Source of the DNA: Deltaproteobacteria bacterium
GTDB lineage: Bacteria; Desulfobacterota; Syntrophia; Syntrophales; JAFGHS01
Direction: 5' to 3'
DNA: 64,000 bases
Assembly (NCBI GenBank): GCA_016930075.1
Contig: JAFGHS010000042.1
Coordinates: forward strand, 1-64,000
A program made the position numbers and the translations under genes. Each line of letters begins with the position of its first letter. Within the stretch, counting starts at the first letter, position 1. Positions 53,350 through 63,917 of this stretch are shown here, one piece after another. Below the pieces are notes generated by a model that saw only the letters and a program-made list of their open reading frames with translations, made no database searches and was not told where the DNA came from.

Positions 53350-54363
53350 CTATTCCGTATCGCTTTCTCGTGTTCCGGAATTCAGCGCTTTGAAATGATC
53401 GGATTCCGGCCTGCCGTCGTCCGCGTGGGCCGGGTGATAATGGATATAGACCTTCCTTAAAAGATCGATTTTTTCACACAGATATTTTTCAACGGCATCG
53501 GCGATTTCATTGCCCTCATCCACCGTCTGCCGGCCGTCCACGCCGATGGTGATATTGGCGACGAAATAGGGACCGAACCTATGGGCGTGCACCGATTCGA
53601 CGGTCTGGACGCCGGATATTCTTCCGACCAGCCCCCGGATCTTACGGTCGATCTCTTTGCTCGGCACCGTGTCCATCAACTCGTTTGCCGACTCGCGCAG
53701 AATGTCGGCGCCTGTTTTGACGACAATAACGGCAACAACGGCTCCGGCGATGGGATCGAAGACCGCATGGCCCAAAATACCGCACAGAATGCCGATGCCG
53801 GCGCCGGCCGATGCAAAGATGTCATTGCGGTGGTCCCGCGCCAGGGCCATGACCGCAATGCTCTGAATGCGGGCGCCGATGGTCTTGGCCTGAAGCATGA
53901 GCATGATTTTTATGATCACCGTCCCGGCGGCGACGATAAGGGTGAAGGTGCTGATGGGGTCATTCTGCATCCTTCCCATACAGAGATCGAAGACCTTATT
54001 GATGGAATCCCAGAAAATCGCCAGCCCCGTCGTAATGACAAACGCGCCGACAACGAGGGCGGCAATGCTTTCAAACTGATGGTGTCCGTAAGGATGTTCG
54101 TCATCCGAGGGTTTCCCGGACAGCGTGACGAGGATGCGTACGATGATGAAATACACGACATCGGAAAGGGAATTGATGCCGTCTGCAAGAAGGGCCTGGC
54201 TGTGTCCCAGAATGCCTGCGGAAAGTTTGGTCACGGCAAGAACGGCATTGGCGCCCAGACCGAGATTGACGACGAGGCCAGCTTTTTCCTGACGCAGCCG
54301 GTCTTCCTGCCATGCATCCGTCCGGAGGATGTTTTTTTCGATTTCTGAATTGCTTGTGCTCAT
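53350..54363 (-). CDS. Cation diffusion facilitator (CDF) family transporter
   Basis: A 337-residue inner-membrane protein with six membrane helices in the first ~220 residues and a cytoplasmic ferredoxin-like C-terminal domain (~225-310). Metal-site patterns of CDF proteins are visible: DGINSLSDVVYF in helix 2 and ALARDHRNDIFAS in helix 5. It should export Zn(II), Fe(II), Mn(II) or similar ions with proton exchange; the first acidic site (DxxSD) suggests Zn/Fe/Mn type without deciding. It is divergent from groEL. Confidence 0.9.
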   Translation of the reverse strand: MSTSNSEIEKNILRTDAWQEDRLRQEKAGLVVNLGLGANAVLAVTKLSAGILGHSQALLADGINSLSDVVYFIIVRILVTLSGKPSDDEHPYGHHQFESIAALVVGAFVITTGLAIFWDSINKVFDLCMGRMQNDPISTFTLIVAAGTVIIKIMLMLQAKTIGARIQSIAVMALARDHRNDIFASAGAGIGILCGILGHAVFDPIAGAVVAVIVVKTGADILRESANELMDTVPSKEIDRKIRGLVGRISGVQTVESVHAHRFGPYFVANITIGVDGRQTVDEGNEIADAVEKYLCEKIDLLRKVYIHYHPAHADDGRPESDHFKALNSGTRESDTE

Positions 54364-54508
54364 GTCTGCCGTCTTCTTCCCGCTGCCTGGATGGGTTTTT
54401 TTGAACCGATGTTCAATATAAATCAGATGCCGGCATTTTTATCAAGAAGTTCAGTAAAAAATTTAAAACGGTCTGTGCAAGTTTTTTTCGACGGTCCCCA
54501 TCACGATC

Positions 54509-54536
54509 TTGACAAGACCGCAGGGATGATTATATT
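54509..54536 (+). promoter_or_regulatory. Sigma-70-type promoter of groEL
   Basis: TTGACA (54509-54514) and TATATT (54531-54536) are 16 bases apart, a near-consensus housekeeping promoter ~100 bases before the groEL ATG. I looked for the CIRCE operator (TTAGCACTC-N9-GAGTGCTAA) and did not see it. Confidence 0.7.
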
Positions 54537-54628
54537 ACACACTGTGTATTCGACAGTCCATCATCATGCCTGCAAATTAAACAGGATAGAGACATTCATT
54601 ATCATATATCAAAATGTAAAGGAGGTAA

Positions 54629-56263
<1,635 letters not shown>

Positions 56264-56285
56264 CATCTTATCTGAAAAAAAACCG

Positions 56286-56326
56286 CGCCGCCTTGTTTGT
56301 CCGCTGAAAAAACGACCGGGGCGGCG
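56286..56326 (+). terminator. Probable groEL terminator
   Basis: CGCCGCC (56286-56292) and GGCGGCG (56320-56326) form a GC-rich 7-bp stem around a 27-base loop and are followed by AATCTTTTT. The long loop makes it less certain than the terminator at 33794. Confidence 0.5.
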
Positions 56327-56370
56327 AATCTTTTTCAGCACAAAAAACAAGATCGAAGGGAAAATACAGT

Positions 56371-56715
56371 ATGAAACATATAGTGAGAATTCTTTTTGTA
56401 TCGGGAATATGCGCCGTCGTCATATTGGCGGGGTTTACCGTGATGAGAGTTGCCGTTCCTTCTTACCACAGTGCTCCCTCGTTGCTTGGTCAATATGGAA
56501 TCACCGCCCAGCAAAGGGAAGCAAGCGCCCATGCGCCATTGACGGAGGCTTGCTTCCTCCCCGCCGTCAAAGCGCAGATAGCTAAAGACAAATGCATAGC
56601 GAACTGCAATGCGGGATGTAATGGGTGGTGCAAGGGAGTGGAGGCCATATCAGGCTGCTATGTCGGGTGTGCCGTCATGAAAGATTATGCCACGGGCGCT
56701 TCTTCTTATGAATAA
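56371..56715 (+). CDS. Small Cys-rich protein with N-terminal membrane/signal segment
   Basis: A 114-residue protein with a hydrophobic N-terminus (HIVRILFVSGICAVVILAGF) and a C-terminal half rich in cysteine: CIANCNAGCNGWC followed by GCYVGCAV, i.e. a CX3CX3CX3C run plus two more cysteines four apart. This could bind a metal or form disulfides outside the cytoplasm. GAAGGGAAAA precedes the ATG. I do not recognise the family. It lies after groEL and is convergent with the exporter operon. Confidence 0.65.
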   Translation: MKHIVRILFVSGICAVVILAGFTVMRVAVPSYHSAPSLLGQYGITAQQREASAHAPLTEACFLPAVKAQIAKDKCIANCNAGCNGWCKGVEAISGCYVGCAVMKDYATGASSYE

Positions 56716-56750
56716 CGGTCTTGGCGGCCGGATTCAGCGCCCCCGGTTGT

Positions 56751-57929
56751 TCAGGACCGCAGGGCCTTGATGGGGTCAAGACGCGATGCCGTGCGGGCCG
56801 GGTAGAAACCGCAGAAGATGCCGACGACGGTCGATACGCCGAAACCGAGAATGACGGACGAAAAAGACATGACAAACTGCCACTTGGAAAAATAGGCGAA
56901 CAAATAGGATATGCCGATTCCCAGCACGATGCCGATAATCCCTCCCGCCAGGCACAGAATAATCGATTCGATGAGGAACTGACTCTGGATGTCGCCCTGC
57001 TGGGCGCCGAGGGCGCGGCGCAGGCCGATTTCGCTTTTCCGTTCCGTTACGGAGATGAGCATGACGTTCATCACGCCGATGCCGCCGACAATCAGGGCGA
57101 TGCTGCCGATGGCCCCTAACAGCAGCGAAAACATCTGCATCTGTTTTTTCATCCTCTCGATCAGTTCCTCCGCCGATGTGATTTCCACCTGAGCGCCCCT
57201 GGATTTTTTCTGAAAAAAGTCCTGAACATCGGCCTTGATCCGTTCTGCGGGAACATCGGCGCCCACACGGGCCATAATGGTGTTGATCTCCGCATTCTGA
57301 AATGTCCGGACGGCCGTGGACAGGGGAATCAGCATGCCCTTGTTGATGCCGTAAGGACGAAGCCCTCCCTCCGCCGACTGATCCAGAATGCCGACGACGG
57401 TAAAGGCGCGGTCGTTGGCCATAATCCGGCTGCCTAAAGGCGGCGATGTCCCGTTTTGCCTGAGAAAATCGGCTAATTCCTTACCGATGACGCAATAATA
57501 GCGATTCTGATCGAGTTCCGAAAGGAGCCGCCCTTCACGAATCTGAAGCTTGTTGATCGAGAAAAAGGACGCCGTAACCCCCATCTGCTCCATATTCGTC
57601 TTTGCCCGCCCGCTATAATATTCGGTTCCGCTGTTGACATAGGGTGCGACTTCCTGGATGTATCTGCTCTCCGCGGGGATCTTCATGACGACGTCCGTCC
57701 TGAATTCGTAACGCGTCTCGCCGCCGTAGCTTTTTCTGATGCTGATGATGTCGACGCCCATATCTTTAAATTGCCGGATGGATTCCTGCTGGACAATGGA
57801 GCCGATGGACACCATGGCGATGACCGATCCGATGCCGATGACAATGCCGATCAGGGCCAGCAGACTGCGCTGCCTGGAGCTCCAGAGGCTTCTGAACGCC
57901 TCATGAAAATTGATTTTCAGTAGATTCAT
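56751..57929 (-). CDS. MacB-like ABC transporter permease
   Basis: A 392-residue permease with one N-terminal membrane helix (RSLLALIGIVIGIGSVIAMV), a large periplasmic MacB-PCD domain (~45-250) and three C-terminal helices (FtsX domain, ~275-392, GGIGVMNVMLISVTERKSEIGLRRALGA). ATG 57929 overlaps the stop of the ATPase gene (ATGA), so the track's longer start is rejected. In MacB itself ATPase and permease are one chain; here they are separate. With the upstream ATPase, adaptor and TolC-like genes it forms a tripartite exporter. Confidence 0.92.
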   Translation of the reverse strand: MNLLKINFHEAFRSLWSSRQRSLLALIGIVIGIGSVIAMVSIGSIVQQESIRQFKDMGVDIISIRKSYGGETRYEFRTDVVMKIPAESRYIQEVAPYVNSGTEYYSGRAKTNMEQMGVTASFFSINKLQIREGRLLSELDQNRYYCVIGKELADFLRQNGTSPPLGSRIMANDRAFTVVGILDQSAEGGLRPYGINKGMLIPLSTAVRTFQNAEINTIMARVGADVPAERIKADVQDFFQKKSRGAQVEITSAEELIERMKKQMQMFSLLLGAIGSIALIVGGIGVMNVMLISVTERKSEIGLRRALGAQQGDIQSQFLIESIILCLAGGIIGIVLGIGISYLFAYFSKWQFVMSFSSVILGFGVSTVVGIFCGFYPARTASRLDPIKALRS

Positions 57930-58606
57930 GCTGAATAAATCATCCCGTCGATAATTTTTACGGCCCGGCCGCATTGCTCGGCAAGCTCCGGATTATGGGT
58001 GATGATTACGATGGTAATGCCTTCATCCCGATGGAGCCGCTGGAAAAGCTCCATAATCTCCTCGCCTGTTTTCTTATCCAGGGCGCCCGTCGGTTCATCG
58101 GCCAGAATAATCGCTGGCGACCCGATCAGGGCCCGGGCAATGGCGACGCGCTGCTGCTGGCCGCCGGACATTTCATTGGGTCGATGGTTGGCGCGCGATT
58201 GTATATCGACCTTGGTCAGAAATTCCATGCCCATCTTTTTGATCTCACCCACACGGATGCCGCGATAGGTCAGCGGGACGCCGACATTTTCAAGGGCCGT
58301 CAGTTTCGGCAGCAGGTGATACTGCTGAAAAACAAACCCGATCTTCCGGTTTCTCATCGTCGACAACACCCGGTCGTCGTCATAAACAACCCTGGCGCCG
58401 TCAATATGATAGGTTCCCGTATCGGGCTTTTCCAGAAGCCCCAGCATATGCATCAGGGTGGATTTTCCGCTGCCCGACGGTCCGATGACGGCGAGGAATT
58501 CGCCCCGCTCAACGGAGAGGTTGATTCCCTTGAGGACATTCACCTCCGTGGGGCCGACGCGATAGGACTTGCGGATGTCCGCAATATCGAGCATAAGGTC
58601 GTTCAT
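57926..58606 (-). CDS. ABC transporter ATP-binding protein (MacB/LolD type)
   Basis: A 226-residue ATPase with Walker A GPSGSGKST, the Q-loop FVFQQYHLLPKL, signature MSGGQQQRVAIARAL and Walker B IILADEPTGALD, matching the LolD/MacB group. Its start overlaps the adaptor gene's stop (TGATGA) and its stop overlaps the permease start (ATGA), so three proteins are translationally coupled. It drives a mechanotransmission-type pump in which the permease acts on periplasmic substrates. Confidence 0.95.
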   Translation of the reverse strand: MNDLMLDIADIRKSYRVGPTEVNVLKGINLSVERGEFLAVIGPSGSGKSTLMHMLGLLEKPDTGTYHIDGARVVYDDDRVLSTMRNRKIGFVFQQYHLLPKLTALENVGVPLTYRGIRVGEIKKMGMEFLTKVDIQSRANHRPNEMSGGQQQRVAIARALIGSPAIILADEPTGALDKKTGEEIMELFQRLHRDEGITIVIITHNPELAEQCGRAVKIIDGMIYSA

Positions 58607-60369
58607 CAGTAGGCAACCTCATCCCCGGCTTTGAGCCCGCCCGTGATTTCCACGGCATCGAGGGTGGTAATCCCCGTTTCCACCTTCACGGTTTTTGTGC
58701 TGCCGGTCTTTTTATCCCGGACGCGGACGACGCGGTCCGGCCCCTCCATGATGACGGCCTCGATGGGAAGCATCAGCGCGTCAGGCTTGTTGACCAGCAT
58801 GATTTCCATATTCGCCGACATGCCGAGACGGAGTTTGTCTTTTATGGCATCCGGGAGGCTGTCCATAACGACGGACACCTCGAAAGTAGCGGTTTTTTTG
58901 CCTTCGCTGCCTTTAACGGCCTGGGACGAGATGTGGGCGACCCGCCCCTCGAGCGTTTCGCCAAAAGCATCGACCGTTACCTTGACATCCTGGTCTTTCC
59001 TGATTTTCAGCACCTCCAGTTCATCCACGCCCGCCGTCATGGAAAGGCCCTCCGTATTGCCGATGGAAAGCAGGATTTCGCCCTGGGAGAAGGTCACGCC
59101 GCGCTCGGCAATTTTGCCTTTCTGCTCCTTGTCGGAGGCCAGATCGGGAAGCAGAACGGTTCCCGAAACAGGGGCGACAATATCGGAATGGCTAAGCTGA
59201 AGTTCGAGATCCTGCAGCTTTTGCCGGGCGTTTAGCAGCTTGAGTTCGGCGATCACCCGGTTTTCACCTTCTCCCTGCTTTTTGACGACCTCCATATCCC
59301 TAAGCGATGCTTCGTAGTCCATTTTCGCGGTTGTGAACTGCTGTTTTGCGCTGGCATATTCCGTCGCCGGAACAATTTCCTTCTTGAACAGGCGCTCCGT
59401 TTCCTGAAGGGTTTTCTGATAGCCGTCGAGGCTTAATTTCGAACGCGTCACGCTCTGCCGGGCTTTGGCCATCTCGTTGCCGTTTTCCCAATTATCAAGC
59501 TCTTTCACTTTTTCCAGCGCCTCGATATAGGCCGTTTTTGCCTCCCGGTATTTCACCTCCGTTTCACTCCTGTCCAGTTTGAGCAGGAGTTGTCCTTTGG
59601 CGACGGCCTGTCCGTATTCAAACAATTTTTCCTTCACCATGCCGCTTGCGGGGCTGGTGATGTTGACGACCCGGATCGGTTTCAGAACGCCTTTGAGGGC
59701 AATGCTGTCTGTGAGCGTCCGCGGCTGAACCGTATATACTCTTGCGGCTTCACTTCGCGGGCCTGCGGCTGTCGGCGTCTTGCCGGGTGAAAGGTGGGTT
59801 TGCTTCCAGGTGAAAAGGCCGACGGATAAAAACAGAATGATGACAAAGACCGTGGCCGCTACGCGAATCATCTGGACCTTGCGCAAGGCCGCATTGAGGC
59901 TGTCGTTGGTTTCCTCCATCTCCAGGTAGGACTTCTGGAGTTCACGATGCTTTTCCTTCAACTCCGCCGTAAGCCGCTCTTCCGATTCCTGAAGCCGCTC
60001 GACCTCCGTCTTGTCCGTAAAAACGACGACGACGGCGACGTTTTTCTTTACGCCGTCTTCCTGGGTTGAAAGGAATGTGGTGGTCACCTCGAGGCTCAGA
60101 ATCGTCTCCCCCCTTTGCCAGGGGACGATTTTATTATGAATCGTATCGGCGTCGTAAATCGCGTTGAGGATGGTCTGGTTAAACGGATCGTTTTCTTCGC
60201 GAACCAGAAAGATTTCCCCAAAGGATTTTTGTACAACGTCCTGACTTTGCAGGCCGAGGATTTCTTCCGCTGCCGCGTTGAATGTCAGGATCTTGCCGTC
60301 GAGGCCGATGGCCATGACGCCGTCGCCCATGCTTTCGAGGATGTTGCGGAATATAATGTCGGTTGTCAT
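58606..60369 (-). CDS. PAS domain fused to a MacA/HlyD-type periplasmic adaptor
   Basis: A 587-residue fusion. Residues ~1-120 are a PAS domain (ILESMGDGVMAIGLDGKILTF, NAAAEEILG). Residues ~121-165 form a coiled coil, ~167-187 one membrane helix (VAATVFVIILFLSVGLFTW), and ~200-587 a MacA/HlyD membrane-fusion protein with the lipoyl half-motifs ITSPASGMVKEKLFEYGQ and SDIVAPVSGTVL, a hairpin of ~100 residues and beta-barrel parts. Adaptors of this class usually have only a few residues in the cytoplasm, so a sensory PAS domain there is unusual. It suggests the pump is gated or assembled in response to a cytoplasmic signal. The TolC-like gene is 18 bp upstream; the ATPase overlaps at the stop. 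Confidence 0.88.
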   Translation of the reverse strand: MTTDIIFRNILESMGDGVMAIGLDGKILTFNAAAEEILGLQSQDVVQKSFGEIFLVREENDPFNQTILNAIYDADTIHNKIVPWQRGETILSLEVTTTFLSTQEDGVKKNVAVVVVFTDKTEVERLQESEERLTAELKEKHRELQKSYLEMEETNDSLNAALRKVQMIRVAATVFVIILFLSVGLFTWKQTHLSPGKTPTAAGPRSEAARVYTVQPRTLTDSIALKGVLKPIRVVNITSPASGMVKEKLFEYGQAVAKGQLLLKLDRSETEVKYREAKTAYIEALEKVKELDNWENGNEMAKARQSVTRSKLSLDGYQKTLQETERLFKKEIVPATEYASAKQQFTTAKMDYEASLRDMEVVKKQGEGENRVIAELKLLNARQKLQDLELQLSHSDIVAPVSGTVLLPDLASDKEQKGKIAERGVTFSQGEILLSIGNTEGLSMTAGVDELEVLKIRKDQDVKVTVDAFGETLEGRVAHISSQAVKGSEGKKTATFEVSVVMDSLPDAIKDKLRLGMSANMEIMLVNKPDALMLPIEAVIMEGPDRVVRVRDKKTGSTKTVKVETGITTLDAVEITGGLKAGDEVAY

Positions 60370-60387
60370 TTCATGCTCTCAAAGTTT

Positions 60388-61956
60388 CTAAGGGACCGGT
60401 TTAGTTTTTAACGAGGTCGGCCTGATTTGATCGTCCTGTTTGCCGACATCGATCTTCCATGTCATCAAAGTCGTTCCCAATGTATCGTCAAGGTTGGTCA
60501 GAGAATTCAAATAGGCCGTTGCGGCCGACAATTCGTTGAGCTGGGCCGCCTGCAGATCCCGTTGGAAACTGACAAATTGAAAGTTTGTCGTTCGTCCGGC
60601 GCCCAGTTTTTCCTGCTCGATCTCCAGTTTCTTGTCGGCCAGTTCCCTTGCCAGCATGGCGCTTTTGAGGGACCGATAGCTGGAATCGACGTTGCGCACG
60701 GCGTTCTGCACGTTGATTTCAATGTCGAGCTTCAGTTTGTCCAATGCGAGATTGGCCTTTTCCAGATCATTTTTCGCTCCCAGATAAGACCGCATATCCG
60801 ACGTCATATAAACCAGAGGAATATCAAGAGACAGCCCGGCGTACCAGTCTCTTTCCGACGGACTATCGAACGCCCGCCTGAATGCGGAATCGTAGGCGTC
60901 ATAAGTTGCCGCGGCGGCGCTGTCCGTGGTTGACGCCAGCAGATTGAGGCTCCACAGCCGGTTCCGTTTGGATCGGGTCAACGCCAGTTTTTTCGCTTCC
61001 AGATTCTGAAGGGCCTGGAGGTAATCCGTCCGGTGCTGAAAGGCGAGCGAAAGGGCTTCATCCAGGGCGGGGGCTTCGACCGGTTGCCGGTTCTCATCCA
61101 CCGCCTCGAAAGCGGTATTTTTATCGATGTACAGGACCTGGACAAGGGCCAGCCGGGCGTTATCCAGGTTGTTTTTGGCGTCGATCACGGATGTTTCCTG
61201 TGAGGCGATACCCGCCTGGGCCTGAACGATTTCCGTGCCGGCCAGGCGTCCGGCCTCGATCATGTCCTTGTTGTACTGGTAAAGCTCTTCTGCCCGCACC
61301 AGGCCCATTTCGGCAATGACCAGCTGCCGCTCTGCCGTTTTATAATTTCGGAACGCCCCGATGGTTGATTTTATCGTTTGCGCAATCGTGTCCTTCAGGT
61401 ACAGAATATTTATCTCTTCCGAAATCCTGGCAATTCTGACGTTGTAGGCGGCGTTCGCCATGCCGCTGCCTTTAAGGAGCGGCTGCATGAAGGAAGCGGT
61501 CCAATCGGACGAGTAATCGAAATTCCGGCCTGTGTCCGGCCGGCCGCCCCTGTTGTTCCAGGCAAAGGTCAATGTGCCCCCCGTGGGTATGGCGAGCGTC
61601 GCCGTAAAATTACCGGTCACGTTCAGATTTTCCGTGCGGCTCGCACCGGAGGAACCCGCTGCCGCCGTATAGTGGGACCCGCTGCCGACGCCGAGGGTCA
61701 GGGCGGGGTCGCTGGGCAGATAGTTTTGCCTTTCCGCCATCTTCAGGTCGATCCGCTGGAGATGACGGTCAAGGTAAGCGCTGCGGAGATTCACGTTGTT
61801 GGTCAGGGCGACAAATACGGCATCGGCTATGGTCAACTTCCTGATCCGGGTATCGCCGTTTTTCGGCGGTTCTTTGCAGTCTCCCGGCATGGCAAAGAAA
61901 AGCAAGGCGGCGACAAACAGCATGCAGGCGACAAAAGATTTACAAGGTTGTTTCAT
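60388..61956 (-). CDS. TolC-like outer-membrane efflux protein
   Basis: A 522-residue exported protein with a signal peptide (FVACMLFVAALLFFAMPGDC) and two long helical outer-membrane-factor repeats, rich in A, L, R, N and E. The order is typical of TolC: a beta strand region near TFAWNNRGG and helices with ARLALVQVLY and KLDIEINVQNAVRNVD. It gives the export channel through the outer membrane. It is first in the operon with the PAS-adaptor, ATPase and permease, so the whole pump is encoded in one unit. Confidence 0.88.
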   Translation of the reverse strand: MKQPCKSFVACMLFVAALLFFAMPGDCKEPPKNGDTRIRKLTIADAVFVALTNNVNLRSAYLDRHLQRIDLKMAERQNYLPSDPALTLGVGSGSHYTAAAGSSGASRTENLNVTGNFTATLAIPTGGTLTFAWNNRGGRPDTGRNFDYSSDWTASFMQPLLKGSGMANAAYNVRIARISEEINILYLKDTIAQTIKSTIGAFRNYKTAERQLVIAEMGLVRAEELYQYNKDMIEAGRLAGTEIVQAQAGIASQETSVIDAKNNLDNARLALVQVLYIDKNTAFEAVDENRQPVEAPALDEALSLAFQHRTDYLQALQNLEAKKLALTRSKRNRLWSLNLLASTTDSAAAATYDAYDSAFRRAFDSPSERDWYAGLSLDIPLVYMTSDMRSYLGAKNDLEKANLALDKLKLDIEINVQNAVRNVDSSYRSLKSAMLARELADKKLEIEQEKLGAGRTTNFQFVSFQRDLQAAQLNELSAATAYLNSLTNLDDTLGTTLMTWKIDVGKQDDQIRPTSLKTKPVP

Positions 61957-62187
61957 GATCGGTTTCTTTGATGTCCGTTTCCCTTTTGCGAAAAAGTATA
62001 GGTCAAGAAAAAAACAAGGTCAAGAAGAAACACATTCGGCCATAAGCTATATTGCAGGGCATCTGTCTTTTTATGACACATCGTCAGGAAGATCATCCGG
62101 CCATGAAATTGAGCCTGACAGCCGTTTGTCCGAATCGCCGTTGGAAGGGAGGGGATGGCCTGAGCGTCATGCGGCCGGGAGTGCAAT

Positions 62188-63870
62188 TTAGCCCTTTTCC
62201 CGGAAGGGGCCTGCGCTCCCGTGTCGGAACGTTTCGGTAACGACGTTTGCCAGATGATCCCCGATCATGGTGTAAGGAAGCAGGACTTCGTTGGCGCCCC
62301 CCGCCTTCAGCGTGTCAATCTGATCGACGGAATCGGCCGTGGCGACGATTAAGGCGTTGGGCGCCACGGCGCGGCACATGGTCACGATGGACTCATTATT
62401 GGTACCCTTCAGAAGCATGTCGGGGATGGTGGAAAGGATCATTTCGGCGCCGTCGATATGGGCGTGTTCCAGGGTGTCCATGCTGCTGATATCTCCGAAG
62501 ACGGCCTTGATATTGCGTTGTTCGAGTTCTTTCAGAACTTCGAGGTTGTAATCAATCACCAGCATCTTTTTCAAAAGATCGGGCGCCGTCGTCTCCATGC
62601 GGTCGATGAACGACCTGGCCCCCCGGTGAAAACCAAGCAGGACAATCGGATAATGGTCTCCCGCTTCCTCCTCGGCGGCCTCTTTGAACTTGGAGCCGAA
62701 GCCTATTTTTGTGAGGAGGCGGTCAAACATCAGGTAGGCCTGGTGATTGCCGTTGATAAAATAGGAAGACAGAACCGATGTGATGGCCATGGCGTAGATA
62801 ATCAGAGACATCATCCGCTGCTCGATATGGCCGTAACTCACGCCCAAAGCCGCCACGACGAGGGAAAACTCGCTGATCTGGGAAAGGTTGAGGCTGGCGA
62901 TAAAACAGGTCCGGCGTCCGCTTCCGGCAACAGCGAGGAGCGGATAAACCGTCAGGAAGCGGGAGACGATGACGAAGATGACGATCGCTGCGGCGGTGAG
63001 CAGCATGGACGGATCGGGCATGGGGATTTTCATGCCGATGGACAGAAAAAACAAGGTCAAAAAGAAATCCCGCAGGGGGAGAACTTTTGCCGTCACATGG
63101 ATGCTGTACGGAAAGGTCGAGATGGCGACGCCGGCGATCAGCGCCCCCATTTCCATGGAAAGGCCGATCCATGCCCCCATGCCCGCCATGAACGCGCACC
63201 ACGCAATGGACAGGGCCACCACCATTTCCGGCGTTTTTGATATTTTTTCAAAAACCCAGCGAAGCAGGTATCTGCTGAGGATGAAGCCGATGGCGAGGAG
63301 GACCACGCTTTTCAGAAGGGCGATAACGACCGGAAGGAATTGGGGATTCATAAACTGAGGCTGCAGGGCCAGAATCAGGATTGCCCAGAGATCCTGAAAA
63401 ATGAGGATGCCCAAGGTAATGCGGCCCGGCAGGGTATCGAGTTCGAATTTGTCGTAGAGAAGCTTGACGACAATGGCCGTACTGCTTAAGGCGCAGAAGA
63501 TGGCCAGATAGAGGGCGTCGATGCGTCCCTGGCCCAGGCCGTAACCCAAAAACATGAAAAAACCCACCCCGATGAGGACGCAGAAGACAAACTGGCCGAC
63601 GCCCGCATAGATCAACTGCCGCCCCGATGAAAGAAGTTTTGTGGGATTGAGTTCCAGACCGATGATGAACAAAAGGAGAATCAGGCCGATTTCCGAAATG
63701 ACCTGGATGTTTGCGGGATGGGAAACGAGCTTGAAGCCGATTTCCGGTCCGATCAGGGCCCCCGCCACAAGATACCCCAGGATGACGGGCTGACGAAATA
63801 TCTGAAATACAAAACCCAGGGCCGTAGCCACCAGAATAGAAATGCCGATTTCCGGGAGGATGCCGTGCAT
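62188..63870 (-). CDS. KefB-type CPA2 cation/proton antiporter with TrkA-N domain
   Basis: A 560-residue protein: about twelve membrane helices (~5-385, starting ISILVATALGFVFQIFRQPVILGYLVAGALIGPEIG) followed by a nucleotide-binding RCK/TrkA-N domain (~410-540, VLLGFHRGARSFIDRM, VIDYNLEVLKELEQR). It resembles K+/H+ or Na+/H+ antiporters of the KefB/KefC group, gated by NAD(H) or glutathione in known cases. The nucleotide motif is a variant (LGFHRGARS for GxGxxG). No KefF/KefG-like partner is adjacent. The ATG has only a weak ribosome binding site. Confidence 0.88.
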   Translation of the reverse strand: MHGILPEIGISILVATALGFVFQIFRQPVILGYLVAGALIGPEIGFKLVSHPANIQVISEIGLILLLFIIGLELNPTKLLSSGRQLIYAGVGQFVFCVLIGVGFFMFLGYGLGQGRIDALYLAIFCALSSTAIVVKLLYDKFELDTLPGRITLGILIFQDLWAILILALQPQFMNPQFLPVVIALLKSVVLLAIGFILSRYLLRWVFEKISKTPEMVVALSIAWCAFMAGMGAWIGLSMEMGALIAGVAISTFPYSIHVTAKVLPLRDFFLTLFFLSIGMKIPMPDPSMLLTAAAIVIFVIVSRFLTVYPLLAVAGSGRRTCFIASLNLSQISEFSLVVAALGVSYGHIEQRMMSLIIYAMAITSVLSSYFINGNHQAYLMFDRLLTKIGFGSKFKEAAEEEAGDHYPIVLLGFHRGARSFIDRMETTAPDLLKKMLVIDYNLEVLKELEQRNIKAVFGDISSMDTLEHAHIDGAEMILSTIPDMLLKGTNNESIVTMCRAVAPNALIVATADSVDQIDTLKAGGANEVLLPYTMIGDHLANVVTETFRHGSAGPFREKG

Positions 63871-63917
63871 GTTTATAATCCTGTCTTAAAAATAATGATC
63901 ATCATTTTATGATGCCT

